Below, one piece after another: positions 20,223-28,542 of a stretch of 64,000 nucleotides of DNA; the first letter of the stretch is position 1, and every line of letters begins with the position of its first letter. Source of the DNA: Streptococcus sp. F0442 (lineage in GTDB: Bacteria; Bacillota; Bacilli; Lactobacillales; Streptococcaceae); assembly GCF_000314795.2 (NCBI RefSeq), contig NZ_KB373314.1, positions 988,418 to 1,052,417 of the forward strand, read 5' to 3'. The position numbers and the translations under genes are program-made. Under the pieces are notes generated by a model. The model did not search any database, was not told where the DNA came from, and was given only the letters and a program-made list of their open reading frames with translations.

Positions 20223-22106
20223 TCATTCTCCTCTGAGTTGTTTTAAGCGTTCTGTTAATCGGTCTCTTCGTTCAATATTGGATCTCAATTTATCGTCTCG
20301 TGTCATAGTCTTTCTATAAGCACGAGTGAAAGCATTCGACCCTTGAGCTTTGTACATAGCTTGAGGATCTTTATATTCCTCTAATTTGCGCTCAATACTA
20401 TTAATGCGGAGTTGTTTAAATGGAGAAATCCATTCTTCTTTAAGAGTTTGAAATTCCTCGTTTGAACTTGGTGTTGGCTCCGCTGTGATTGGGGATTCCA
20501 TTGAAGGAGTTGGTATTTTTTCTTCAACTGGTTTAATCCCTTCTAGCGCTGGCTTTGTTTTCGGAATGTTTGGTCCAGGAGCATCCGGACTTTCTGAAGT
20601 TTCAAGCGTTTCTGTTGGGAGCACTTCATCGGGTTGGTGCTCTGATTCCTTATTAGTAAAGAAAGAACCAACATTTTGGAAGTGACTCTTGGCATTCATC
20701 ATCATCCCAGCTCCAAAACCCGCACCTGCTAGGGCAAAGTTTCCAAGGTGTTGAGCAGATGAAAGACTTCTCGATGGTACTTGTGAAGCCACCTCTCTAG
20801 TCTTTGTGACTCCTTTTTCAACTTTGTTTCCAATGTCACTTGCCACCATTCGAGCTTTGGATCCAAGAATGAATTGGATCAACTCAGCTTTGTATTTCCA
20901 TAGAAGGAAGTATACAAGTCCTTTTGATACAACTGAAATGAGTAGTTTAAAGACAAGACCGAAGATAATCAAAGATGGAAGTGTTTTAAGGATGCCATCA
21001 AAACCTGTAATGACAATGTTTTCTATCATTTTTTCAATGTAGAAGACCAAAAGAGTTAATAGACTCGTGATAGCTGGGAAAAGCAGCCCACCAAACATGA
21101 CTTTCAGAACTCCAAAAATCAAATCTTGCATTCTTGGTATAAAGGACATTAGTAGCACAATTGGAAAGAGCAGGATCATCATCAGGACAAGTGTTTGAGC
21201 GATGACGTTTAACATCTGAATCAAAATAACCGGTATCGCTAATACGAAGGCTTCACAGATTTTGAAGATAACGTAAAACATACGAGTAAAGATGAAATCT
21301 GGCATAGCTGAAACCCAACGGTTCTTTTCACCATCATCATTGGCTCCATTTCCTAGTTCATCTAGATATTTATTGCGATCTTTCGATTTAACTGCTTTAA
21401 AGTTTCCATTCTTATCGCCTGTTCCTAATACCTTACTATCATCAAAAGTTTCTTGTTTCCCATCTTGGCTATTCTTATATTTTCCATTTTCTTGACCTGT
21501 ATTGACAAAGACATATGCTTTATAAGAGGTTTCTGCAATATAGCTATCTGCCATGGAATCGCCAATTTTAATGGATTTATTATTGCCATACTCCACCTTG
21601 ATATTCGTGATATTTTTGGTAACATCTTGAGAGACATGGTTGATGGTATCTAGTAGATACAGACCACCTGATGTTCCAGCGATTGTTCCAAAGTAACCAA
21701 AACCAAGGATGAGAACTAGAAAGACATGAAGGAGAGTTCTTGAAAAAGCTCCTTTCGAAAAGAAAAACTGGTAAAAGAGATAGAACGCTAGAATCAGAAG
21801 CAACATCGAAACGAGTGATTGTTTTGCGACTCCGCCAGAACTTGAACCGATGAATCCTTTCCAGATGTTCATTGCTCCATTAAAGACATAGTTCTTGTAG
21901 TTGGAGTAGAGATCAATCTTTTCGAGAATTCGAATCAGCAAAGAAAAGAATCCCACCACTGCGTTTAGAATGAAAAAGAAGAAGTTGACGAAAAGCTCAT
22001 TAATCAGAACCCAAGCCCCGTTAAAGGAAGCGAACCCAGTAGGCTCCATATAGGACTTGAGAGAGAAGATATCGACTCCTCTTAGTTTGTCAAAAGCTTC
22101 TTGCAT
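20223..22106 (-). CDS. VirB6-like conjugation channel protein
   Basis: 627 residues with about eight membrane helices between residues 25 and 420: a cluster near the N-terminus, an extracytoplasmic loop of about 110 residues, then five helices. A proline/glutamate-rich cytoplasmic tail follows. It corresponds to Tn916 Orf15 / ICESt3 OrfC, the VirB6-like core of the Gram-positive type IV transfer channel. It sits between the VirB4 ATPase and the cell-wall hydrolase genes, the usual order. Confidence 0.85.
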   Translation of the reverse strand: MQEAFDKLRGVDIFSLKSYMEPTGFASFNGAWVLINELFVNFFFFILNAVVGFFSLLIRILEKIDLYSNYKNYVFNGAMNIWKGFIGSSSGGVAKQSLVSMLLLILAFYLFYQFFFSKGAFSRTLLHVFLVLILGFGYFGTIAGTSGGLYLLDTINHVSQDVTKNITNIKVEYGNNKSIKIGDSMADSYIAETSYKAYVFVNTGQENGKYKNSQDGKQETFDDSKVLGTGDKNGNFKAVKSKDRNKYLDELGNGANDDGEKNRWVSAMPDFIFTRMFYVIFKICEAFVLAIPVILIQMLNVIAQTLVLMMILLFPIVLLMSFIPRMQDLIFGVLKVMFGGLLFPAITSLLTLLVFYIEKMIENIVITGFDGILKTLPSLIIFGLVFKLLISVVSKGLVYFLLWKYKAELIQFILGSKARMVASDIGNKVEKGVTKTREVASQVPSRSLSSAQHLGNFALAGAGFGAGMMMNAKSHFQNVGSFFTNKESEHQPDEVLPTETLETSESPDAPGPNIPKTKPALEGIKPVEEKIPTPSMESPITAEPTPSSNEEFQTLKEEWISPFKQLRINSIERKLEEYKDPQAMYKAQGSNAFTRAYRKTMTRDDKLRSNIERRDRLTERLKQLRGE

Positions 22107-22117
22107 GGGTTCACCTC

Positions 22118-24622
22118 CTAACTAGCGTATTTATTTTCAAGGCTTGATGATACCGTAGCTTTCATAGGTTTTAGAAGCATATCAATATCTTCAAAGATGT
22201 TGTGTACGGAAATCATATTGAGATTGCCATAGACGTCATAGTATAGGCATTGACCAGAGATCATATTGTCAATCCATTCGAGATTGCTTTCAGTGACTTC
22301 GAGATTGACGTGTTTTAGAATATCTTCTCGTTCAGACTTTTCATAAAAAGCAAAAATAGTCCCAAATCCAGTTGTATCATCGTCATTTTCTGCATCATGT
22401 ACAGATTGAGTAATCAGTGCCAAGGTATTATTTTTGGAGCGTCCAATCCGACGCATATTTTTGATAACGGCTTTTCCTTCTGCCGACTTCATAAGAATCC
22501 ATGCTTCATCAAAGAACTCAATGGTATCTTCATTTTCATTTCGTTCTCCAAAGTGGGTACAGAAGGCACCCAGCGCAAACATGAGAGCGATAGAGTTGCG
22601 TTCATGATCTGAAATTTTTGTGGAATCGTCTTTTGGTAGTTTGAGGTTATTGACCTCTAGGATGGTCACTCGTGACTCGTAGTTAAGTCCTTGAGTGGTT
22701 CCATCTGAAAAGGCTAGTTCCAAGATAGAGTTCGTCACAATTGATGTCAGATAACGACCAACTGAAGCAATTTCAGAGGAAGTAGAGTCTCTCAGAACTT
22801 TTAGGACGTGTTTAAATCCGACCTTCTCACCAGCGACTCGTTTTTCTACAATCGCATTAATAGCTTCTGTGATAGCTGTTTTCTGGTCCATCGTGACATC
22901 ATCTACAGCTTGTAGTAAAAACTCAAGCATGTTTTTTGCGACCTCTACAGCTTGTTCTTTATCTAGAACAACAATAGGATCTAAGACTCCGTGGTTTGAT
23001 GGAAGTGAGCTATCTAGTGTCACAAAGTTAAAGTTCTCTATCTGTTTCTTGCGTTCAGGATAGAGACGTGCAAATTCAGGTGAGTTGATCACTTCTTGGT
23101 AGTGATTTCTAAGTTCACGTTTAGGGTCAATATAAAGTGTCTTGACATTCTGTAAAGCCACACTTAAGAAGATGATCTGGGCAAGGAAGGATTTTCCTTG
23201 ACCTGTTGCCCCCGTAATAATGATGTGTGGGTTCTTGGTAATCTTTCCAGCGATATCTTCCTTATTTCCCACTGTCGCATTGTAGAGGACGATGTTCTTT
23301 GAGGAATCAATGGCTTTTGCAATATTGTCCCAACGGCCTGTCCAGTTATCTACTCGGCCGATATACCAACCGATACGGTTTCCAGAAGAGGTATTGGTGA
23401 AGGGCATGAGTTCTGAAAATCCACGAGCTGTGACCATATGTGTCCAGGTGCGAGTTTTCTTTTGGAGGTTTTCTCCATAGAGCAGCGCTTGAAATAGATA
23501 AGGTCCGTCTTGAGAGGCCTCACTGATTTCAACGCCCATATCATCAAAGTAGTTCAAAACCACTTGTCGTCTTTGACGGAGTTGGTTCACACTAGAAGCA
23601 GAGATAATCAGATAGGCTCCATATTCGATGATATCTTCCTTGTTTCCGACTTTCTTCATTAAGTCCTTTAGGGAGATGGAACCCATGATAATCTCGTCTT
23701 GTTGGACAGTATCTGTATTTTCTGCCTCTTCCATGATGTTTCTGTAACGTGTATTCGATCGTCCCATTCGACCCTTGATTTTACCTGTATCAATAAATTC
23801 TGCCTTGATTCGTAGCTCTACAGGAAAGTTCAAACGTTGGATAAATTCGCCTAGGTGAAAGCCGTTGAATTGAACAGGAAATTTACCAACCGGAAGAATC
23901 GTCACAAAGGAAGATCCATAAGGGCTTTCTAGCTTGAGGAAGCCACCTTTTAGAACTTTGATCAAGGTGTCTGTGATATTGAATTGAGCACGATTAGCTA
24001 GCACCTCTTTCTTGTAGTGAGGGATATAGCGGAGGTACTGCATCCGCTGGTAATAAAAGAGTTCTTCATTAGATAACCGTTTTGCCCGAAGGACGGAGAA
24101 GGCTTGGAAAATAGTGAATTCATCACTTTTATAGTCTTCATACCAAGTGGGACTTAATTCATATTCATAGCCAAGGCCCTTTGCGATTTTTTCTGAGAAC
24201 TCATTAAAGCTCTCATAGGCCAAGTCTTTAACGGTAGCTCCGTGATTTTGTTTGCGTAAAGTCACTCCTACTACCCAGTCAAACTGATATGGAATTTCCA
24301 TTTCATCTGTTAGGCGATCCACTGTGTAGAGAAGCAGTTCTTCTCCTAGTTCACGACTGTCATCTGCTAGAGCATCTGAAAAGTCCCGCATTTTCTCTTC
24401 TAAGAGATAGTCTTTAGGGATCAGAGATATTTCAAAGAACTTGTTTTTCTGGAGCTTCTTCATCATTTGAGCAACAGTGATTTTATGTTTGCCCTTTTTT
24501 TCATCATCCGTAATGGTGATGGGAGTATTTGGAATACGGTAATACGCAATGACTGTTTGATCTTTTTTGAGAGCTAGATTTTCATGTGTTTCCCTAATAG
24601 GATAAGTTAAAGTAATACTCAT
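22118..24622 (-). CDS. VirB4-like conjugation ATPase
   Basis: 834 residues. The Walker A motif IITGATGQGKSF lies at about residue 470 and a Walker B-like IEFFDEAWILM segment near 720. It is the energising ATPase of the mating channel (Tn916 Orf16, ICEBs1 ConE, ICESt3 OrfD class). I start at ATG 24622 (MSITLTYPI), which has a strong AAAGGAGG site. The in-frame extension to 24661 would overlap the upstream gene and lacks such a site. Confidence 0.92.
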   Translation of the reverse strand: MSITLTYPIRETHENLALKKDQTVIAYYRIPNTPITITDDEKKGKHKITVAQMMKKLQKNKFFEISLIPKDYLLEEKMRDFSDALADDSRELGEELLLYTVDRLTDEMEIPYQFDWVVGVTLRKQNHGATVKDLAYESFNEFSEKIAKGLGYEYELSPTWYEDYKSDEFTIFQAFSVLRAKRLSNEELFYYQRMQYLRYIPHYKKEVLANRAQFNITDTLIKVLKGGFLKLESPYGSSFVTILPVGKFPVQFNGFHLGEFIQRLNFPVELRIKAEFIDTGKIKGRMGRSNTRYRNIMEEAENTDTVQQDEIIMGSISLKDLMKKVGNKEDIIEYGAYLIISASSVNQLRQRRQVVLNYFDDMGVEISEASQDGPYLFQALLYGENLQKKTRTWTHMVTARGFSELMPFTNTSSGNRIGWYIGRVDNWTGRWDNIAKAIDSSKNIVLYNATVGNKEDIAGKITKNPHIIITGATGQGKSFLAQIIFLSVALQNVKTLYIDPKRELRNHYQEVINSPEFARLYPERKKQIENFNFVTLDSSLPSNHGVLDPIVVLDKEQAVEVAKNMLEFLLQAVDDVTMDQKTAITEAINAIVEKRVAGEKVGFKHVLKVLRDSTSSEIASVGRYLTSIVTNSILELAFSDGTTQGLNYESRVTILEVNNLKLPKDDSTKISDHERNSIALMFALGAFCTHFGERNENEDTIEFFDEAWILMKSAEGKAVIKNMRRIGRSKNNTLALITQSVHDAENDDDTTGFGTIFAFYEKSEREDILKHVNLEVTESNLEWIDNMISGQCLYYDVYGNLNMISVHNIFEDIDMLLKPMKATVSSSLENKYAS

Positions 24623-24635
24623 AGGTCCTCCTTTT

Positions 24636-25046
24636 CTATAGATTTGTTTTTTCAAAGACAATTTCTTCTACAGGCTCTATTCGATCTTCGTGGTAGATAG
24701 CTTTTTTGTTTAGCTTAAAATCCCAGAAGTAAATCAGGTAATCTCCGATAAAGACGTGCATCTTTTTACCGTGAGGCTCGTATTCAGTATAGAACTTGGC
24801 CAATTTGTAAGGGAGATACCAATAGAGCAAGAGAGAAATTGAGTGAGTGATTTTTGCGAGTGGCACAAAGATAAATCCTCCAAAGAGTAACATGGCCACA
24901 AAGACGATGATAAAGACAATGAAAAAGGACAACTGCATAGGTGTCGCAAAGTACCATAGTCGAGTGCCCTTTTTTGTCTTGATTTCTTGGATCCAATAAG
25001 GAGCATTTAGGCCCTTACTGTAATCATAAAGTCTTTCTTCATTCAT
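24636..25046 (-). CDS. TcpE/PrgI-family conjugation membrane protein
   Basis: 136 residues with two adjacent membrane helices (about 35-80) and short cytoplasmic flanks; WIQEIKTKKGTRLWYF precedes the first. It matches Tn916 Orf17 (TcpE) in position and design and probably recruits the VirB4 ATPase to the membrane. The stop lies 13 bp before the VirB4 start. Confidence 0.8.
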   Translation of the reverse strand: MNEERLYDYSKGLNAPYWIQEIKTKKGTRLWYFATPMQLSFFIVFIIVFVAMLLFGGFIFVPLAKITHSISLLLYWYLPYKLAKFYTEYEPHGKKMHVFIGDYLIYFWDFKLNKKAIYHEDRIEPVEEIVFEKTNL

Positions 25047-25048
25047 AC

Positions 25049-25273
25049 TTAAAGTCCTGATTCAATACCGAAGAGTCGTAGGAACCAGCCGACTGCTTTT
25101 AGGATATCTTGTCCTTTCGCAATTGAAACAATAACGGCATAGAAACCAACGACAGAGAAGAGTTGAAGCCAAGAACTGTTCCGCCAAGCCTTGATTGCCA
25201 AGAGCACGGCAATAGCTGTTAGGATCCAAATTCCATCACCCTGAAGGAAGGTTCGTAGATTGTTTGTATTCAT
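25049..25273 (-). CDS. Small conjugation membrane protein
   Basis: 74 residues with two membrane helices (about 13-28 and 34-52). Tn916/ICESt3 modules have a similarly small protein (OrfF/TcpD-like) here, between the VirB8-like and TcpE-like genes. Its precise role is unknown; a channel component is likely. Confidence 0.75.
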   Translation of the reverse strand: MNTNNLRTFLQGDGIWILTAIAVLLAIKAWRNSSWLQLFSVVGFYAVIVSIAKGQDILKAVGWFLRLFGIESGL

Positions 25274-25282
25274 AGAGTTCTC

Positions 25283-26278
25283 CTATTCTTTATCATTTGC
25301 ATAATTCAGTGGAATGGTGTGTTCTAGTTTTGAGACATAGTAGGTCTTTTCTTTTTCTGATAGAGTAAAGGTGAAGTTTTCCGAGTGAGTGGTACCTCCA
25401 ACTTCAAAGGTGGCTTGGACATAAGCGATTAAATCATCACCGTCCTGTTTGAGATAAGTGTAGTCGATCGTTTTGAAAGTGCTATTTGCGATGATATCCA
25501 CATCCTTAGCAATCAGATTGAGGTTGTCTTGGTTAGTAGTATAGTTGGTGAAAAAGACCTTGAGGAACTTTTCAACCTTCTTACGCTGAGCATCTGAAAA
25601 GTGGTCATTAGCGGTTAGTTGAAGCTGATCGTCTTCACTAAAGTGTCCAGCTTGTGAGGATTCAATGGCAGAAAACCAAGGAAGGCCAGAAATATAATAT
25701 TTCCCATCTTTTTCATCAAATGGAATATTGAAACCTGTCACGATTTCTTTTTCTTCCGTGTTATTGTCCCGACGGATGATTTCCTTGTATTTAATCTTAT
25801 AGGTCGCAACCTTTCCTTCTACAGTCACTAACTGAGAATAGAGGAGTTCACTAGGATTTCGAACTTGACCTTGAGCTTTCACATCAGGAATGAAGTTGTA
25901 AAAGCTATTTAAGTATTCCACTTGAGCTTGTTGTTTATCCCCTTCTTGTGGAAGAGTGAAATAGGCATAGACGTAGTCATTCAAGTAGTACTGGAGTTTG
26001 TAGTCATATTTTCTACTAGACTCCATTGGCTGTGCCTTTTGTTTTTTAGTAGCCTCCACTTGAGCTTGTAGTGCTCCGACTTTATTTGATAGTGTGATAG
26101 CACGAAGAGATCCCAAGAGACCAACAAAAAGGAGGAAAGAAATTCCTCCTATGACTGCAATATTGACGGTCTTTTTATTGGTGACTTTTAGCTTTGGTGG
26201 GCCTCCTTTTTTCTCCACCTTTTTGAAGTGTGAGAGATATTCTTTTGCTTGAAGCAAATAGCGTTTGGCTTTATCCAT
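25283..26278 (-). CDS. TcpC/VirB8-like conjugation protein
   Basis: 331 residues: a cytoplasmic N-terminal 50 residues, one membrane helix (about 54-72), a short coiled region, then two extracellular NTF2-like domains (about 95-210 and 220-325). This layout is that of TcpC of plasmid pCW3 and Tn916 Orf13, which assemble the channel at the membrane. It heads the group of channel genes. Confidence 0.85.
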   Translation of the reverse strand: MDKAKRYLLQAKEYLSHFKKVEKKGGPPKLKVTNKKTVNIAVIGGISFLLFVGLLGSLRAITLSNKVGALQAQVEATKKQKAQPMESSRKYDYKLQYYLNDYVYAYFTLPQEGDKQQAQVEYLNSFYNFIPDVKAQGQVRNPSELLYSQLVTVEGKVATYKIKYKEIIRRDNNTEEKEIVTGFNIPFDEKDGKYYISGLPWFSAIESSQAGHFSEDDQLQLTANDHFSDAQRKKVEKFLKVFFTNYTTNQDNLNLIAKDVDIIANSTFKTIDYTYLKQDGDDLIAYVQATFEVGGTTHSENFTFTLSEKEKTYYVSKLEHTIPLNYANDKE

Positions 26279-26289
26279 AGATCCTCCTT

Positions 26290-26847
26290 TTAGAGACTAG
26301 AAAGTTCAATGAGCTTTGAACCTTTTGCATAGAGGCGCTTATTGGCTTTTTCGATCTCACCGTTAATGTAATAGTAGCCTCGCAACTCAGTTTGGAGTTG
26401 TTCGATCAAGTCAGGTTTTAGGCCTTTGGCTTCTTCTTTTTTTAGGAGACTATTTAATTCTCCAGCCTTGGTCCAAGCCTCTCTGTGATCTTTCTTTTTA
26501 AGTAATTCTCCCAGTTCATTCGTGACTTGAGAGACTTTCTTTTCAAAAATAGTTTTAGTAGCCATTTCAATTTCCTTTCTAAATGTTTCTTGATTGTCTT
26601 TGATGGTCTTTTGGATATAAGTAATGAGTGAGGGGCGCATTTTTTTATTTACACTCAATACTTGACCATCTAAGGTAAAACAGGCATGTTCATAGTCATA
26701 AAAACCTTTCGCATCCGGTAGCTTCTCGGTAGATCTTCCAGCACATTCATAGTAGAAGTTCTTGCCTTTTCGTAAGAGAATGTACATATGCCAGAATTCT
26801 TGTTCTGGAAGAAGCAGAAAGTCTGCTTGATAAATCTTCTTCAGCAT
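26290..26847 (-). CDS. Conjugation-module protein of unknown function
   Basis: 185 residues from ATG 26847 (MLKKIYQADF), which begins 2 bp after the stop of the preceding gene. The ORF can be extended eight codons further, but that would overlap the upstream gene. The C-terminal half is lysine/glutamate-rich and helical. It lies at the OrfH position of ICESt3-type modules. No catalytic motif is visible. Confidence 0.7.
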   Translation of the reverse strand: MLKKIYQADFLLLPEQEFWHMYILLRKGKNFYYECAGRSTEKLPDAKGFYDYEHACFTLDGQVLSVNKKMRPSLITYIQKTIKDNQETFRKEIEMATKTIFEKKVSQVTNELGELLKKKDHREAWTKAGELNSLLKKEEAKGLKPDLIEQLQTELRGYYYINGEIEKANKRLYAKGSKLIELSSL

Positions 26848-26848
26848 C

Positions 26849-27082
26849 TCAAGAAGCCTCAAGCAAATCATCGTATCCTAGAGCTTGGTAGATAAAATCT
26901 GAATCAAACCAGAGCCAGTCATTGATTTGTCCTTCTGTTGGCGTATCACCAGAGAAGATATCTTCACAAATGACGGTTAGAGTATCCACTCCACCACGTT
27001 CACGGACGGTGTTCAAGGTGGTTAGTCCACCAGACCAAGCTTTAAAGTTTTCTAGTGAATTGATTTGAACTTTGTATTCCAT
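26849..27082 (-). CDS. Small acidic conjugation-module protein
   Basis: 77 residues, acidic (many Asp and Glu), with no membrane segment. Acidic small proteins at this place (ICESt3 OrfI position, downstream of the relaxase) are conserved in the family, but I know of no assigned function. Confidence 0.7.
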   Translation of the reverse strand: MEYKVQINSLENFKAWSGGLTTLNTVRERGGVDTLTVICEDIFSGDTPTEGQINDWLWFDSDFIYQALGYDDLLEAS

Positions 27083-27096
27083 ATAGCTTTTCCTTT

Positions 27097-28329
27097 CTAG
27101 TGTTCATAGTGTTTATTAGCTTTGAGAAGTCGTAACATGGCTTTCCCTCTATCTGTTATTTCTCCACTGTTTTGAATCATCTTCATGTATTCTGTTTGCA
27201 GGATTTTATCTGCTTCAGTGACTAGTGCAAGGGAGTTAGCAACTTGATAGGTCAGCCAGCGAATCGTTCTCTCAATACTATAAGGTTGTGGGTTGGTTGA
27301 GAGTTTCAAGGGTTCGACTCCTCCAAAGAGTTTTTGCCATTTTTCATCGGGTTTATAGGCTCCAAATCGAGTGAGACCATCATAGACTTGAATTTCTTTA
27401 TTGACGATACCTCGTGCAATTTCTCCGAGGTCTACACCATTAATGTATTCCTCCACAATGCCTTGAGCTTTCTGATCTGAAAACCGCAATTCATAGCGAT
27501 TCCAGATACCAAAAATCTCCAAGGATTCATCCAAGGAGATATTTTCCATTCGAGCTATTTCATAGCGCTTTTCATAAAAGTTGAAGTAGAGTTGACTTTG
27601 ACGGCTCCCAAAGTAAATGGACAAGCCATGATTCGCTTCCATGTCTTCATTATCTGTAAATGATCCACCACCCGTGATATTCCATTTCTTGATCGTGTCT
27701 AGGACAATCTCTTTGGAATAGAGTTTATCAATCAATTTGGGAATTTGAATTTGTTCATCCTCGTGACCGTAACCCTTATAGAGTTCATCCAGAGCAATAT
27801 CGAGCCGTTTCACCCGAACATCCTCATAGGAATAAAGAATGTTTTGAAGAAAGATCTGCCAAGTGATTCCTTTGTCTTCTAGAAGCAATTCCAACTCACG
27901 GCATCCTTGACCAGATAGCTGAAGACAAGTTTGGTAGTCATTGGTCACAGACTTATCAAAGAAATCAAAAATCCAGATGTTTCCTCGTTGCCATAAGTGG
28001 GTATAGTTCATAAGACGGGTTTCTTGGTCTGTAAATTCACTTAGGTGACAGTGAAGGAAGTTTTCACAGAAAGCGTCTAAATCCTTTAATCTCGGAAAGG
28101 TCAATCGTAGATAGTCGATCTGAGCCCGAAGACTGTTTTTATCGCAGTCTTGATAGTAACCGAGTCTTTCTTTTAGTTCTCTAAACTTATCAATCGTCAG
28201 TCCTCTTTCGCCTGTTTCATAAGAGCGATAGGTTCTTGTAGGGAGATCAACAGCTTGTGCAAATGCTTTTTGACTAAGTCCTGTTTGTTTTCTGAAATTC
28301 TTAATATGAAAAGGACTAATTTTGTCCAT
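27097..28329 (-). CDS. mobT: MobT-family relaxase with N-terminal HTH
   Basis: 410 residues. Residues about 8-60 are an Xre-type helix-turn-helix (TGLSQKAFAQAVDLPTRTYRSYETGERG). The rest is a Rep_trans/rolling-circle-like domain with the YxxRLD-type DVRVKRLDIALD and RYELRF segments seen in NicK (ICEBs1) and Tn916 Orf20. It would nick oriT and pilot the strand, and in related elements also supports rolling-circle replication. The oriT-like sequence and two 14-bp direct repeats lie immediately upstream. Confidence 0.92.
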   Translation of the reverse strand: MDKISPFHIKNFRKQTGLSQKAFAQAVDLPTRTYRSYETGERGLTIDKFRELKERLGYYQDCDKNSLRAQIDYLRLTFPRLKDLDAFCENFLHCHLSEFTDQETRLMNYTHLWQRGNIWIFDFFDKSVTNDYQTCLQLSGQGCRELELLLEDKGITWQIFLQNILYSYEDVRVKRLDIALDELYKGYGHEDEQIQIPKLIDKLYSKEIVLDTIKKWNITGGGSFTDNEDMEANHGLSIYFGSRQSQLYFNFYEKRYEIARMENISLDESLEIFGIWNRYELRFSDQKAQGIVEEYINGVDLGEIARGIVNKEIQVYDGLTRFGAYKPDEKWQKLFGGVEPLKLSTNPQPYSIERTIRWLTYQVANSLALVTEADKILQTEYMKMIQNSGEITDRGKAMLRLLKANKHYEH

Positions 28330-28352
28330 TCATCGCAACACCTCTTTCTAAC

Positions 28353-28388
28353 AAAGTGACACACTTTTTTGACGAAAGTGACACACTT
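28353..28388. promoter_or_regulatory. Paired direct repeats upstream of the relaxase gene
   Basis: AAAGTGACACACTT occurs at 28353-28366 and 28375-28388, so the copies start 22 bp apart (two helical turns). Each copy is itself nearly palindromic (AAGTG/CACTT). This suits binding of the relaxase HTH domain, either for oriT recognition or for self-repression. Confidence 0.6.
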
Positions 28389-28434
28389 CATAAAAATTGA
28401 AAACCCAACTCCCATAAGGAATGAGGAGGGGTGG

Positions 28435-28542
28435 ACTTGGCGTTTTTGCCAAATGTAACCCCCCTATTAGAAAACGGGGGTTGAAGTTTCATCATGGCCT
28501 AGAGACTTCGGGCTACGGTCTGCGCCTGACCTGCGGTCAGGC
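28435..28542. other. oriT region
   Basis: Three structures follow one another: TTGGC/GCCAA hairpin, then AACCCCC (28457-28463) with GGGGGTT (28476-28482) around CTATTAGAAAA, then a perfect GCCTGACC/GGTCAGGC hairpin (28524-28542). The C-run/G-run inverted repeat, between coupling-protein and relaxase genes, is the nick-region signature of Tn916 and ICEBs1/ICESt3. The last hairpin overlaps the stop codon of the coupling protein. Confidence 0.8.

Noticed and set aside
28353-28388. Two 14-bp direct repeats considered as a CRISPR remnant
   Set aside because: There are only two units, with an 8-bp gap, no spacer-sized spacing and no cas genes anywhere. The position at oriT explains them better.
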